Shown: one piece after another, positions 12,559-20,533 of the stretch
How positions within the stretch are numbered: the first letter of the stretch is position 1
Layout of the letters: each line of letters opens with the position of its first letter
From: an uncultured Bacilli bacterium
GTDB lineage: Bacteria; Bacillota_I; Bacilli_A; RF39; UBA660
Direction of reading: 5' to 3'
NCBI GenBank assembly: GCA_934101625.1
Contig: CAKORV010000018.1
Span: 1 to 21,988 of the forward strand
DNA length: 21,988 nucleotides
Position numbers and translations under genes: made by a program
The notes under the pieces: generated by a model
The model's database searches: none
What the model was told of the DNA's origin: nothing
The model's input: only the letters and a program-made list of their open reading frames with translations

Positions 12559-13782
12559 ATGAATAATATTGAAAGTTTTTTTATTAATGCAGTTTTAATT
12601 TTATTTTCTATGCTTATATATGAATATTTTATAGTATATAGACAAAACTTAAAGAAAGAAAAGATTAATATTCTACTTAGTGTATCTCTTTATATATCAT
12701 TTTATTTAGCAATATATTATAAAAAGTATACAGCATTAGAATACCAATTTATGTCTATAATTATACCTATTGTTATAGCATACTTACATCATAATGTTAG
12801 AGATGCTTTATTTATGAGTTTAATTGTATTTATATATTCAATTGTATCTTTAGATTATAAATGGTATATAATGTTACCTTTCTTTATTATATTTTATCAT
12901 TTATATAAAATTTATAGTAGAACTAATAAATCTAAATTATTCTTTTTAATTACTAATGTAATTATAGTTTCTCTAACAGTTATATTAAATTCATTACATG
13001 ATTTTAGTTATGAAAAACTTGCGATTAGATTATGCTCAGTACTTATATATACTATTACTATAATAATAATAGCTTTAGGTATCGAATCAGCACAAAATAT
13101 AATTAATTTACATACTAACATAAAGAACTTTGAAAAAGAAAAAGATTTAAGATTATCTATATTTAAAATAACACATGAAATAAAGAATCCACTCGCAGTT
13201 ATTAATGGATATCTTAGTATGTTTGATGTATATGATGTAGATAAAAGTAAAAGATATTTAGGTATTATGACTAATGAACTTAATAGAAGTTTAAATTTAC
13301 TTAATGACTTTTTAGAGTTTACTAAGATTAAAGTAAATATTTGTGAAACAGATTTTAATTTATTAATGGATGAAATTAAAGACATTCTTATTCCTTTATT
13401 TATAGCTAAACGAATTCAATATGACTTTAATATTGAAGATAATTTAATAATTAATATAGATGGTATTAGAATGAAACAAGTTGTTTTAAATATTATAAAA
13501 AATTCTATTGAAGCTTGTACTAGTGATACAGGATATGTAATGACAAATGTATTTAAAGATAGTAATTCACTTATTATTTTAGTTAAAGATAATGGTGAAG
13601 GTATGACTAAAGATACTATGGATAAAATAACTACTCCTTTTCATACTACTAAAGAATATGGTACTGGTTTAGGAGTAAGTTTAAGTAATGAGATCATTAA
13701 TGCTCATAAAGGAAGTTTAAATTATACTAGTGAATTAAAAAAAGGAACAACTTGTAAGATTGTTATTCCTCTTAAAAATTAA
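12559..13782 (+). CDS. Multi-pass sensor histidine kinase, KinB-like
   Basis: About six hydrophobic segments fill residues 5-175. A short linker helix leads to the dimerisation/phosphotransfer domain with THEIKNPLAVINGYL (His at about residue 206). The ATP-binding domain has the N box (MKQVVLNIIKNSIEA), G1 (VKDNGEGM), the F box (TTPFHTTKEYG) and G2 (GTGLGVSLSNEII). The HEIKNPL H box and the PF.TTKE.GTGLG sequence are typical of sporulation kinases KinA-E. The membrane layout and size (407 aa) resemble KinB. No response regulator is adjacent, as expected of a phosphorelay orphan kinase. The start is ATG 12559; a TTG at 12553 is possible. Three Spo0A boxes precede it. Confidence 0.87.
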   Translation: MNNIESFFINAVLILFSMLIYEYFIVYRQNLKKEKINILLSVSLYISFYLAIYYKKYTALEYQFMSIIIPIVIAYLHHNVRDALFMSLIVFIYSIVSLDYKWYIMLPFFIIFYHLYKIYSRTNKSKLFFLITNVIIVSLTVILNSLHDFSYEKLAIRLCSVLIYTITIIIIALGIESAQNIINLHTNIKNFEKEKDLRLSIFKITHEIKNPLAVINGYLSMFDVYDVDKSKRYLGIMTNELNRSLNLLNDFLEFTKIKVNICETDFNLLMDEIKDILIPLFIAKRIQYDFNIEDNLIINIDGIRMKQVVLNIIKNSIEACTSDTGYVMTNVFKDSNSLIILVKDNGEGMTKDTMDKITTPFHTTKEYGTGLGVSLSNEIINAHKGSLNYTSELKKGTTCKIVIPLKN

Positions 13783-13970
13783 TAATAGTATGGGTATGGT
13801 CTTGGATAACCAGGATAATTAGGATAACCATAGTTAGGTCTTGGCCTTGGTCCAACCGCAGCAACTGCTACTCCACCAGTTAATGCTCCTAATAAAAATG
13901 GACCAGCAAAAGGAACAAACCTTGTATCCTTACTATAACTAATTTTTCTAGGCATATAGTTTCCGTACAT
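13779..13970 (-). CDS. Small protein with Pro/Gly/Tyr-rich tail, possible spore-associated protein
   Basis: This is a 63-aa protein with a basic N-terminus, a hydrophobic Gly/Ala segment (FVPFAGPFLLGALTGGVAVAAVG, about residues 18-40) and a tail of Pro, Gly, Asn, Arg and Tyr ending PYPYYY. Tails of this kind are common in coat and surface proteins but are not diagnostic. AGAGGTG stands 8 nt before ATG. Its stop overlaps the kinase stop in convergent orientation by a few bases. A SigK-type promoter candidate (13991-14017) overlaps a hairpin that hides the RBS in longer transcripts. Confidence 0.65.
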   Translation of the reverse strand: MYGNYMPRKISYSKDTRFVPFAGPFLLGALTGGVAVAAVGPRPRPNYGYPNYPGYPRPYPYYY

Positions 13971-13975
13971 AATAT

Positions 13976-14007
13976 AAACACCTCTTATTTTAATATATGA
14001 GGTGTTT
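13976..14007 (-). promoter_or_regulatory. RBS-sequestering hairpin, possible bidirectional terminator
   Basis: A perfect 9-bp stem, AAACACCTC/GAGGTGTTT, with a 14-nt loop. On the minus strand the 3' arm contains the GAGGTG Shine-Dalgarno of the 63-aa gene, so read-through transcripts from 14013-14885 would hide it. On the plus strand the stem ends in TTTT and could terminate the kinase transcript. Confidence 0.6.
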
Positions 14008-14017
14008 TAAATTTAGT
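13991..14017 (-). promoter_or_regulatory. SigK-type promoter candidate of the 63-aa gene
   Basis: CATATATTA (13999-13991) with AC at 14017-14016, 16 bp apart, the same layout as before the coat gene. A start about 7 nt downstream would omit the 5' arm of the hairpin and leave the RBS free. Confidence 0.35.
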
Positions 14018-14885
14018 TTGTACTATTTAACCTAAATAAACTAAATGAAGGTATATTATTTAATCTTAAATTTAATTCTTTAGTACCTATTCCATTAGAA
14101 ATAAATATATCAATATTATTTTTATTATACTTTTCTAAATAATATTTCTTACTACCCTTATATTTCATTAAATTACCATAGAAAGGTACATTTATTTCAC
14201 CACCCAATGTATTACCAGCCATTATTATATTAGGTTTATTATCTAACACAAGTATCTTATCTATTACATCAGCTTCATGTGTAAATAATATAGTAAAATA
14301 CCCATTACATAAGTTTAAATTAGTTAAATCACTTTTACCTTTATTATAACTAGATATACCTATTAAACATATAGGAGTATTATCTTTATTATATATTAAT
14401 TCATTAGTATTATCCATTAAAGTAAATCCAGATTTATTAAGTATATCATTACTTTTATCATTATCAGTATCAGACATAACATAATATTTACCAATTGTAC
14501 TATCTAACTTATTTAATTCACTTATTAATGTATCACTTTCTTTATCTTTAAGTTTATATTTACTATTAATTAAACTACCCCCATATAATATAATATCTGG
14601 TTTCATTTCATTAATTCTATTAACTAAATCTTTAACATAATCTATATTAACTATATCATTATATAATAAATCTGATATATAGATTACATTAACACCATTA
14701 AAATTACTTGGTATTTCTTTTTTACTTATTAAATACTCTTTAACCCTTATAAAACTAGTTTCTATATATTTAGAATACATAAATAAAGAAAATATAATTA
14801 TGATAAATACTATTATAGTATTAACTAATTTATTAGGTTTACTCTCCTCTTCAGTAATTATTTCTTCCTTTTTTTCTTTTGACAT
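14013..14885 (-). CDS. Membrane-anchored phosphoesterase-like pseudoenzyme (YkuE/calcineurin-like fold)
   Basis: After a charged N-terminus and one membrane segment (about residues 20-38), the chain follows the YkuE-type calcineurin-like phosphoesterase order, but nearly all metal ligands are replaced. The D-x-H motif reads SDLLYN (71-76), G-D reads YGGSL (101-105), GNHD reads MSDTDND (137-143) and GHTHGG reads AGNTLGGE (223-230). Only His203 in LFTHEAD remains as expected. The scaffold around these motifs, including the late SNGIGT (263-268), is kept. It is thus probably a folded but inactive or repurposed protein. AGGAG stands 5 nt before ATG. It follows the CPBP gene by 8 nt and is probably co-transcribed. 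Confidence 0.75.
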   Translation of the reverse strand: MSKEKKEEIITEEESKPNKLVNTIIVFIIIIFSLFMYSKYIETSFIRVKEYLISKKEIPSNFNGVNVIYISDLLYNDIVNIDYVKDLVNRINEMKPDIILYGGSLINSKYKLKDKESDTLISELNKLDSTIGKYYVMSDTDNDKSNDILNKSGFTLMDNTNELIYNKDNTPICLIGISSYNKGKSDLTNLNLCNGYFTILFTHEADVIDKILVLDNKPNIIMAGNTLGGEINVPFYGNLMKYKGSKKYYLEKYNKNNIDIFISNGIGTKELNLRLNNIPSFSLFRLNSTN

Positions 14886-14893
14886 AAATTCTC

Positions 14894-15628
14894 CTATAAA
14901 GCTAATATTATTATCATATATACTATAAAGTTATGAAGCATATGCATAGATATATTAGTAATTATATTATCAGTTTTATTATAAAGAGATGCAAAAGCCC
15001 ATCCTAAAGCACCATATGGTATAGTATAAAGAAGTTCTAAAGGCGTTGTTATACCTGTTAATGCATGAGGAAGTCCAAATACTAAACCACTTAACAAAGG
15101 ATACCATACCTTATCATTAGTTATTTTTCTAATACTATATCTAAATATTAATTCTTCAATTACTGGAGCCATAAATACTATTTGAATAAATCCTATAATT
15201 TTATTCATCTCTAAAAATTGTCTATTAACTTCTTCATTATTTGCTATTTGTCCTGGAAAAACAAAATAATTAAGTAATAAATTAGTTACAATCATTATAC
15301 CTAATCCTATACCCCAATATTTAAAACTAGTTCCTAAATTACTAGTAAATTTCTTAAAATAATCTTTTATTCCATTTATAAACAAATCTCTATAATAAAT
15401 AACAACCGCTATTATATAGATAAAATTACCTATAAAAGAACACATTGTCTCATTAAGATGAAATATATATTGAACAAACAATGCTATAAAAGATGGAATA
15501 AATACATAAGATAAAAACAATATAATAGCATACCCTATTCCATTAAATACACTCTTAATTTTATTTTCATTATTATTACAAGAACAACTTTCTAACTCAT
15601 TACCACATTTACTACAAAAATTTTTCAT
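14894..15628 (-). CDS. CPBP-family intramembrane protein with N-terminal zinc ribbon
   Basis: The N-terminus (CSKCG...CSC, Cys5, Cys8, Cys15, Cys17) looks like a small zinc ribbon. About eight hydrophobic segments follow. The CPBP (Rce1/Abi-like) glutamic protease motifs are intact: VIEELIFRYSIRK (Glu158, Glu159, Arg163), LVFGLPHAL (His188) and ISMHMLHNFI (His229, His232, Asn233). Members cleave or modify membrane-bound peptides, confer bacteriocin self-immunity or have unknown roles. The partner downstream is the dead phosphoesterase. The gene is divergent from the YqfQ-like gene. The RBS is weak (AGGATG at long distance from ATG). Confidence 0.85.
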   Translation of the reverse strand: MKNFCSKCGNELESCSCNNNENKIKSVFNGIGYAIILFLSYVFIPSFIALFVQYIFHLNETMCSFIGNFIYIIAVVIYYRDLFINGIKDYFKKFTSNLGTSFKYWGIGLGIMIVTNLLLNYFVFPGQIANNEEVNRQFLEMNKIIGFIQIVFMAPVIEELIFRYSIRKITNDKVWYPLLSGLVFGLPHALTGITTPLELLYTIPYGALGWAFASLYNKTDNIITNISMHMLHNFIVYMIIILAL

Positions 15629-15652
15629 ATTTTTTTATCACATCCTATAGTT

Positions 15653-15681
15653 ATTTTATCAAATTTTTATTTAAAATTAAA
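15653..15681 (-). promoter_or_regulatory. Promoter candidate of the CPBP-phosphoesterase unit
   Basis: TTTAAT (15681-15676), a 17-bp spacer and TAAAAT (15658-15653) with extended -10 TGA, 24 bp before the ATG. Confidence 0.5.
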
Positions 15682-15733
15682 CATATATTGTAAATTTTTC
15701 TTTTAAATAAAATATATTATATTAGGTGGTAAT

Positions 15734-16021
15734 ATGGCTAGTAGTCTATTAAAAGGATTAAATTTAACCAAAATTGTCTCAGGAGTAAATAATACTATCG
15801 GAGTAGTTAATAAGGCTATTCCAATATATAAACAAGTAACTCCTATAGTTAAAAATGTAAGAAGTGCTTTTAAAAGTGTCTCTAGTATTAAAGAAGCAGC
15901 CAAGGATGCAGAAGTAAAAGAAATTAAATCTATGGAAAGACCTATTACTAATTTTAAAAAAGTTAAAAATAATAGTGAACGTGGAGAATTTAATTTAGAT
16001 ACACTAACATTCTTTCAATAA
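15734..16021 (+). CDS. YqfQ/VrrA-like small protein
   Basis: This is a 95-aa basic protein. Residues 5-50 show the pattern of YqfQ-type proteins (LKGLNLTKIVSGVNNTIGVV, then AIPIYKQVTPIVKNVRSAF), where 'V-T-P-I-V-K-N' recalls the 'VTPMVQQYGPMVKNLP' core. The C-terminal half is charged and without clear motifs. AGGTGG stands 4 nt before ATG. In B. subtilis yqfQ lies a few genes from sigA and trmK (yqfN); here the gene is convergent with trmK, which supports the assignment. The molecular role is unknown. The family call is moderate, since short low-complexity similarity can mislead. Confidence 0.5.
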   Translation: MASSLLKGLNLTKIVSGVNNTIGVVNKAIPIYKQVTPIVKNVRSAFKSVSSIKEAAKDAEVKEIKSMERPITNFKKVKNNSERGEFNLDTLTFFQ

Positions 16022-16028
16022 AAAAGAA

Positions 16029-16643
16029 TTAGTATTTATAGTTTTCTAATATTTTAACTACATCATCTAATTCTTCTATATATTTATTATTTAATATATC
16101 TTTATATTTCTTTATTAAATAATTATTCTTTTCTTTTAATAAATCTATATTTTTATGATTAACACCTACAATTAATTCTTCTTTAGTGTATTCTTTATAT
16201 CCTTTTATAAATATTATTAAATTATAATATTTATTTTTTTCTTTAATTACTTCTTCACTACTTACTACGTATCCATACTTTAACATTTTATTTCTTAATA
16301 TATCATGATTATTATTAGATATAGTAATAATTTTATTAAAGTCTTTTTTACTATTAGAAATAATATCTAATATTGTATAAGTCCCCATACCAGCAAGAAC
16401 TAATGTATACTCACTCTCATCTATATTAGGTACTCCATCACATACATTAAATGTAATATATTGTTTTAATTTATCATTTGTTAAAGACTTTGCTTCTTCT
16501 ATAATATGATTATGTATATCACTAGCAATACTATATATTCGTCTTCTAGCAAGTATTCTACTTAAATGTGCTTTATCACATCCTACGTCAAGTACTTTTT
16601 CATCTTCTTTAATATAGGAAGATATTACATCTAATCTAGTCAA
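16029..16643 (-). CDS. trmK: tRNA (adenine-22-N1)-methyltransferase TrmK
   Basis: TrmK methylates A22 in the D-arm of tRNAs using SAM. The opening MTRLDVISSYI and motif I KVLDVGCDKAHLSRILARR (about 15-33) fit the family, as does VLAGMGTYTILDII, which matches the conserved 'IAGMGG.LI..IL' block. The C-terminal part (about 150-204) is a Lys-rich coiled-coil-like domain, as in B. subtilis YqfN. The 204-aa length is slightly short of the usual 230. The start lies 8 bp inside rpoD, so it is the last gene of the dnaG operon. In B. subtilis yqfN also follows sigA closely. Confidence 0.9.
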   Translation of the reverse strand: MTRLDVISSYIKEDEKVLDVGCDKAHLSRILARRRIYSIASDIHNHIIEEAKSLTNDKLKQYITFNVCDGVPNIDESEYTLVLAGMGTYTILDIISNSKKDFNKIITISNNNHDILRNKMLKYGYVVSSEEVIKEKNKYYNLIIFIKGYKEYTKEELIVGVNHKNIDLLKEKNNYLIKKYKDILNNKYIEELDDVVKILENYKY

Positions 16644-17733
16644 CTAAGAAATCCTTTAACTTTTTAGCACGACTAGGATGTCTTAATTTACGAAGTGCTT
16701 TAGCTTCTATTTGTCTAATTCTTTCTCTTGTTACTCCGAATTTCTTACCAACTTCTTCTAGAGTATGACAAGTTCCATCATATAAACCAAATCTAAGTTC
16801 AAGTACTTCTTCTTCTCTTTTTGTGAGAGTTTCAAGTACTTTCTTAAGTTCTTCTTTAAGTGATTCATAAGTTGCTGCTTCTTCTGGACTCATAGTATCT
16901 TTATCTGCTAAGAAATCTCCTAAATGTGAATCATCTTCTTCTCCTATAGGTGTTTCTAAACTAACTGGATCTTGTCCTATTTTTCTTATTTCAACTATTT
17001 TATCAAGACTCAATCCCATCTTTTTAGCAAGTTCTTCATTGGTAGGTTCACGATTTAAATCAAGAGCCATTTGTCTTTCTATTCTAGCCATTTTATTAAT
17101 AGTTTCAACCATATGAACAGGAACTCTTATTGTTCTTGCTTGGTCTGCTAGTGCTCTAGTAATAGCTTGTCTAATCCACCATGTAGCATAAGTAGAAAAT
17201 TTATATCCCTTTTCAAAATCAAACTTATCTACCGCTTTCATTAATCCAATATTACCTTCTTGAATTAAATCTAAGAACAATAGTCCACGTCCTACATATC
17301 TTTTAGCAATACTAACAACTAAACGTAAGTTAGATTCAGCAAGTATTTTTTTAGCTTCTTCATCACCGGCCGCTATTCTATGACTTATTTCTTGTTCTTC
17401 CTCTAAACTAAGTAAGCTAATTTTACCTATATCTTTTAAATACATTCTTACATTGTCATTCACTGACATATCTTTACTTTCATTACTAATTGCTTCTATA
17501 TTTAAATCAGGTTCTTCTAATAATAAACTATCATCTGTATCATCAGAATCTTCGCTCTTAACTTCTATTTGATTTTCACTTAATGTATTATATAATTCAT
17601 CTAAATTATTACTATCTAAATCTAAAGTATTTGTCTTCTTTGCTATTTGTTCATATGTTAGAAATCCTTGTTTCTTTCCTTCTTCAACTAATTCTTTTAA
17701 TATTTCTTCAAATGTTTTTAATTCATTTGCCAT
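16636..17733 (-). CDS. rpoD: Primary RNA polymerase sigma factor RpoD/SigA
   Basis: This is the housekeeping sigma factor, 365 aa like B. subtilis SigA (371). Region 1.1 (1-90) is acidic. Region 1.2 contains NDNVRMYLKDIGKISLLS. Region 2 is intact, with DLIQEGNIGLMKAVDKFD and FSTYATWWIRQAITRALADQ. Region 3 (RTIRVPVHMVETINKM) follows, and region 4 ends with LEEVGKKFGVTRERIRQIEAKALRKL, the helix-turn-helix that reads the -35 box. The promoters seen in this window (TTGAMA-N17-TAWAAT) fit its expected specificity. It starts one base after the stop of the sigma fragment gene. Confidence 0.98.
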   Translation of the reverse strand: MANELKTFEEILKELVEEGKKQGFLTYEQIAKKTNTLDLDSNNLDELYNTLSENQIEVKSEDSDDTDDSLLLEEPDLNIEAISNESKDMSVNDNVRMYLKDIGKISLLSLEEEQEISHRIAAGDEEAKKILAESNLRLVVSIAKRYVGRGLLFLDLIQEGNIGLMKAVDKFDFEKGYKFSTYATWWIRQAITRALADQARTIRVPVHMVETINKMARIERQMALDLNREPTNEELAKKMGLSLDKIVEIRKIGQDPVSLETPIGEEDDSHLGDFLADKDTMSPEEAATYESLKEELKKVLETLTKREEEVLELRFGLYDGTCHTLEEVGKKFGVTRERIRQIEAKALRKLRHPSRAKKLKDFLVD

Positions 17734-17734
17734 T

Positions 17735-18130
17735 TTAACACTTCCCTTTTCTTTTAATATTATTTTCTTCCATTATTAAATTACTACTAATAAGATAATC
17801 AATAACATAACTTCTAATATATGGTATAGCATATACACTAAACCCATAACCTTTATTCACATCAAATGTTTCAACAGCCTTCATCAACCCTTTATTACCA
17901 CTTGTAATTGCATCCATCATATGACTTTTATCAAAAACATACTTTCTAACAATTGATACAACTAGTTTTAAATTACATTCATATAATAATTGCTTAGCAC
18001 GCACTTCTCCCTTATTTATTCTTTTTATTATTAGTCTTTCTTCTTCTAAACTTAAAAAACTAATATTATCAATATTTTTCAAATACATCTCTAATGTAAA
18101 ATCTTTTTCTTCCATAAACCCCTTTACCAT
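17735..18130 (-). CDS. Sigma-70 region 1.2-2-only protein (truncated RpoD paralogue)
   Basis: This 131-aa protein aligns without gaps to RpoD regions 1.2-2.4: MYLKNIDNISFLSLEEERLIIKRI, CNLKLVVSIVRKYV, GNKGLMKAVETFDVNKGYGFSVYA. It then ends after about 20 more residues, so regions 3 and 4 are absent. The Trp pair that opens the -10 element in RpoD (TYATWWIRQ) is replaced (VYAIPYIRS), while the core-binding surface in 2.1-2.2 is better kept. It lies between dnaG and rpoD in one operon, overlapping dnaG by 7 bp. ATG 18115 is an alternative start, closer to AAAGGGG. It could be a decoy or regulator that binds core polymerase, or a decaying duplicate. Confidence 0.78.
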   Translation of the reverse strand: MVKGFMEEKDFTLEMYLKNIDNISFLSLEEERLIIKRINKGEVRAKQLLYECNLKLVVSIVRKYVFDKSHMMDAITSGNKGLMKAVETFDVNKGYGFSVYAIPYIRSYVIDYLISSNLIMEENNIKRKGKC

Positions 18131-19848
18131 TTCAATAACTCTCTTTCCATTTTAAGTATTCTATCAGCTAATTTCTTCTTTTCTTCTATATCTATAGTAT
18201 TTTTCATTTCTTTTTTTAACACATCTATTCTATCCTTAACACTCTTATATTTAATAACATTTATATAAGCATCAACCTCTTCCATAGAATAACTATCAAT
18301 ATTATGATACTCCATAACACTATTAAATACTTCCTCAAGTTCTTTACTCTGCATAGTGTAACAAATAAAATCCCCTAAGTCAAATGTTTTATTTCTATTT
18401 TTATAATTTATTATTTCTCCAGCAAGTTTTTTTCTATCTTTATTTATAAGATAACCTAAATTATTTTCATAATATTTAATAAGTTCAGGATTATTCATCA
18501 TTAAATAAAGTATCCTTATTTCACTTATATCATACTTATCATATTTCTTTTTAATAATTTCTTTCTTTGGTATTTCTTTTCTTTCTATAACACTAGTATT
18601 AGTTATTTTACTTCTTATAATATCTTCACTTATATCATAATTCTTAGATAATTCTTTAATTTTTAATTCTCTTAATATATCATCATCTATTTCATTAATA
18701 GCTTTAATACTATCTTTAATATAATTACTTAAATCTTCTGAATTATTTAAATCTCTATTCTTTTTTAAATAATTTAACTTAAAATCGATAAAACTAACTC
18801 TAGACTTATATGCATTTTCAAAAGGTTCTTTTCCTTCATTAGAAATTAATTCATCTGCATCTTTATATTTACTAAACAATATAACAGTTGCGTCTATTCC
18901 ATTTTCTAATAATGTGTTTCCTATACTAATTGTCGCAGTTTTACCAGCATCATCTTGATCAAGATTTAACACAACCTTACATTTAAGATTTTTAATAATA
19001 TTCAAGTGTTCTTTAGTAAAACTAGTTCCCATTAAAGCGACTGTATTATCTATACCGATAGTATGTAATCTAATAACTTCCATAAATCCTTCACTAATAA
19101 TAATTTCTTTTTGCTTACGTATATATTCTTTTGAATTATAAAAGTTATATAAAATAGTTCCCTTTTTAAATATAATTGATTCTTTACTATTAATATATTT
19201 AGGTTCATTATTTAGAGCATATTTTCTTCCACTAAAAGCTACCGTTCTACCTTCATTATCTTTAATAGTAAACATAATTCTATTTTTAAATAGATCTTTT
19301 CCATCGCTATTAGAAAGTCCTATATCAATAAGTTTTTTTATATCATGTTTCTTAGACAAACTACTAGTTAAATTTCCATCCAAGGAAAGTCCTATATCAA
19401 AATAATCAATTGTTTCTTTAGTAAGATTTCTTTTAGATAAATAACTTCTTGCTTGTTCTCCTTCTTTAGTATTTAAATTATTTTTATAATATTCTTTACT
19501 AATATTATAAATATCATATAATTCTTGATATGGACTAGACTTTACAGATTTATCAGATTGTAATTTAATACCTATTCTCTTTCCTAATATTTCTACTGCT
19601 TCTTGAAATGAAACTTTTTCATAGTCTCTTACAAAAGATATTACATTTCCACTAGTACCACATACAAAACATCTAAATATTTGCTTATCTTTACTAATCG
19701 ACATAGATGGAGAATGATCATCATGAAATGGACAAACTGCAAAATAGTTTTTACCTTTTTGGACAAGTGGTAAATATTCGCCTATTACATCAACTATATC
19801 GTTTTCATTTCGAATTTTCTTTATAGTTTCTTCATCAATAAAAGCCAT
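18124..19848 (-). CDS. dnaG: DNA primase DnaG
   Basis: DnaG makes RNA primers for chromosome replication. The N-terminal zinc domain is CPFHDDHSPSMSI...FRCFVC (Cys39, His42, Cys60, Cys63). The RNA polymerase core includes IMFTIKDNEGRTVAFSGR. The TOPRIM domain has IIISEGFMEVIRL (Glu253) and VVLNLDQDDAGKTA (Asp297-Asp299). The C-terminal helicase-binding part is about residues 420-574. The length fits the family. GTG at 19857 is in frame, but GGGAGGTGG stands 5 nt before ATG 19848, so the latter is the start (574 aa). It is the first gene of the dnaG-sigma fragment-rpoD-trmK operon. Confidence 0.97.
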   Translation of the reverse strand: MAFIDEETIKKIRNENDIVDVIGEYLPLVQKGKNYFAVCPFHDDHSPSMSISKDKQIFRCFVCGTSGNVISFVRDYEKVSFQEAVEILGKRIGIKLQSDKSVKSSPYQELYDIYNISKEYYKNNLNTKEGEQARSYLSKRNLTKETIDYFDIGLSLDGNLTSSLSKKHDIKKLIDIGLSNSDGKDLFKNRIMFTIKDNEGRTVAFSGRKYALNNEPKYINSKESIIFKKGTILYNFYNSKEYIRKQKEIIISEGFMEVIRLHTIGIDNTVALMGTSFTKEHLNIIKNLKCKVVLNLDQDDAGKTATISIGNTLLENGIDATVILFSKYKDADELISNEGKEPFENAYKSRVSFIDFKLNYLKKNRDLNNSEDLSNYIKDSIKAINEIDDDILRELKIKELSKNYDISEDIIRSKITNTSVIERKEIPKKEIIKKKYDKYDISEIRILYLMMNNPELIKYYENNLGYLINKDRKKLAGEIINYKNRNKTFDLGDFICYTMQSKELEEVFNSVMEYHNIDSYSMEEVDAYINVIKYKSVKDRIDVLKKEMKNTIDIEEKKKLADRILKMERELLKW

Positions 19849-19890
19849 TATTTCCACCTCCCATATATTACATATAAATTTAACTCTCTA

Positions 19891-19896
19891 AGTATA
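19891..19896 (-). promoter_or_regulatory. -10 candidate for the dnaG operon
   Basis: TATACT on the minus strand, about 43 bp before the dnaG ATG. A TTGGCT 15 bp upstream, inside the preceding terminator, is a poor -35. A TTTGTCGTA in the spacer is one mismatch from a Spo0A box; I do not claim it as a site. Confidence 0.3.
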
Positions 19897-19905
19897 ATAT
19901 ACGAC

Positions 19906-19940
19906 AAAAAAAGCCAAAACACTTTTTTTATTTTGACTTT
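19906..19940 (-). terminator. Terminator after the UPF0316 gene
   Basis: AAGTCAAAA/TTTTGGCTT on the minus strand forms a 9-bp stem with one G-U pair around an 11-nt loop, followed by a T-run. It begins at the gene's 3' end. Confidence 0.8.
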
Positions 19941-20453
19941 TTATCTATAACCGCCTAAAACTGACTTATTTTCACTTACTACAATGAACGCATGATCATC
20001 TATTTCTGTTATAATACTTTTAAGTTCATCAATTCTTTTACTGGTTGTTGCTACAAAAATCATATATTTATTACTTATTAAATCTTTTCCTTTAATTCTA
20101 CTTACACTAACAGCAAAATTATGGTTAACTAAAGCATCTACAACCTCTTTCTTTTGTTTAACAACTATATTAACTGAAACATTACTTACTATAAATCTAT
20201 CAGTAATATACATACCAACCAGCACTCCACATGCATAACCAGCACTATAGGCAATTGCTAGTAATAAAACATTATCAACTGATGTCAAAGCTTCTCTAAC
20301 TATCATAAACCATACAAATACTTCAAAAAATGCAAATACAAATGCCAACATTGTTCTATCTTTAACAACCATTACAGTCCTTATAGTAGCCAGAGATGTA
20401 TCCACTATTCTCGCACAAAAAACTGCTAAACATAAAAATACTATATTATCCAT
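19941..20453 (-). CDS. UPF0316 family membrane protein (DUF5698-DUF2179)
   Basis: The N-terminal half has three membrane segments with the family signature CARIVDTSLATIRTVMVVK and FEVFVWFMIV. A Gly-rich AYSAGYACGVLVGM follows. The C-terminal DUF2179 cytoplasmic domain (about residues 95-170) is present: VNIVVKQKKEVVDALVNHNFAVS, then MIFVATTSKRIDELKSII and the end DDHAFIVVSENKSVLGGY. The function of the family is not established; related DUF2179 domains occur in YitT-type proteins. The 170-aa length is typical. AGAAGGGAT precedes the ATG. It has its own promoter (20478-20506) and terminator, so it is monocistronic. Confidence 0.93.
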   Translation of the reverse strand: MDNIVFLCLAVFCARIVDTSLATIRTVMVVKDRTMLAFVFAFFEVFVWFMIVREALTSVDNVLLLAIAYSAGYACGVLVGMYITDRFIVSNVSVNIVVKQKKEVVDALVNHNFAVSVSRIKGKDLISNKYMIFVATTSKRIDELKSIITEIDDHAFIVVSENKSVLGGYR

Positions 20454-20477
20454 ATTAATCCCTTCTATCCTATAAAA

Positions 20478-20506
20478 ATTATATAATTAAATCGATGAAA
20501 ATTCAA
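20478..20506 (-). promoter_or_regulatory. SigA promoter of the UPF0316 gene
   Basis: TTGAAT (20506-20501), a 17-bp spacer and TATAAT (20483-20478), 25 bp before the ATG. Confidence 0.75.
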
Positions 20507-20533
20507 GGAATTAATTGATAAATCACTAGAAAT

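Noticed and set aside
13008..13385. Minus-strand 125-codon open frame
   Set aside because: Antisense to the kinase H-box region, without RBS or recognisable domain.
15703..15903. Minus-strand 66-codon hydrophobic open frame
   Set aside because: It lies antisense to the YqfQ-like gene, which has a strong RBS; hydrophobic antisense frames are expected opposite Lys/Asn-rich genes.
16011..16031. Terminator between the YqfQ-like gene and trmK
   Set aside because: A 7-bp ATTCTTT/AAAGAAT hairpin exists, but it is AT-only apart from one pair and has no U-run on either strand; too weak to call.
19897..19905. Spo0A box upstream of dnaG
   Set aside because: TGTCGTA has one mismatch to TGTCGAA and stands alone, so chance is a better explanation than a site.
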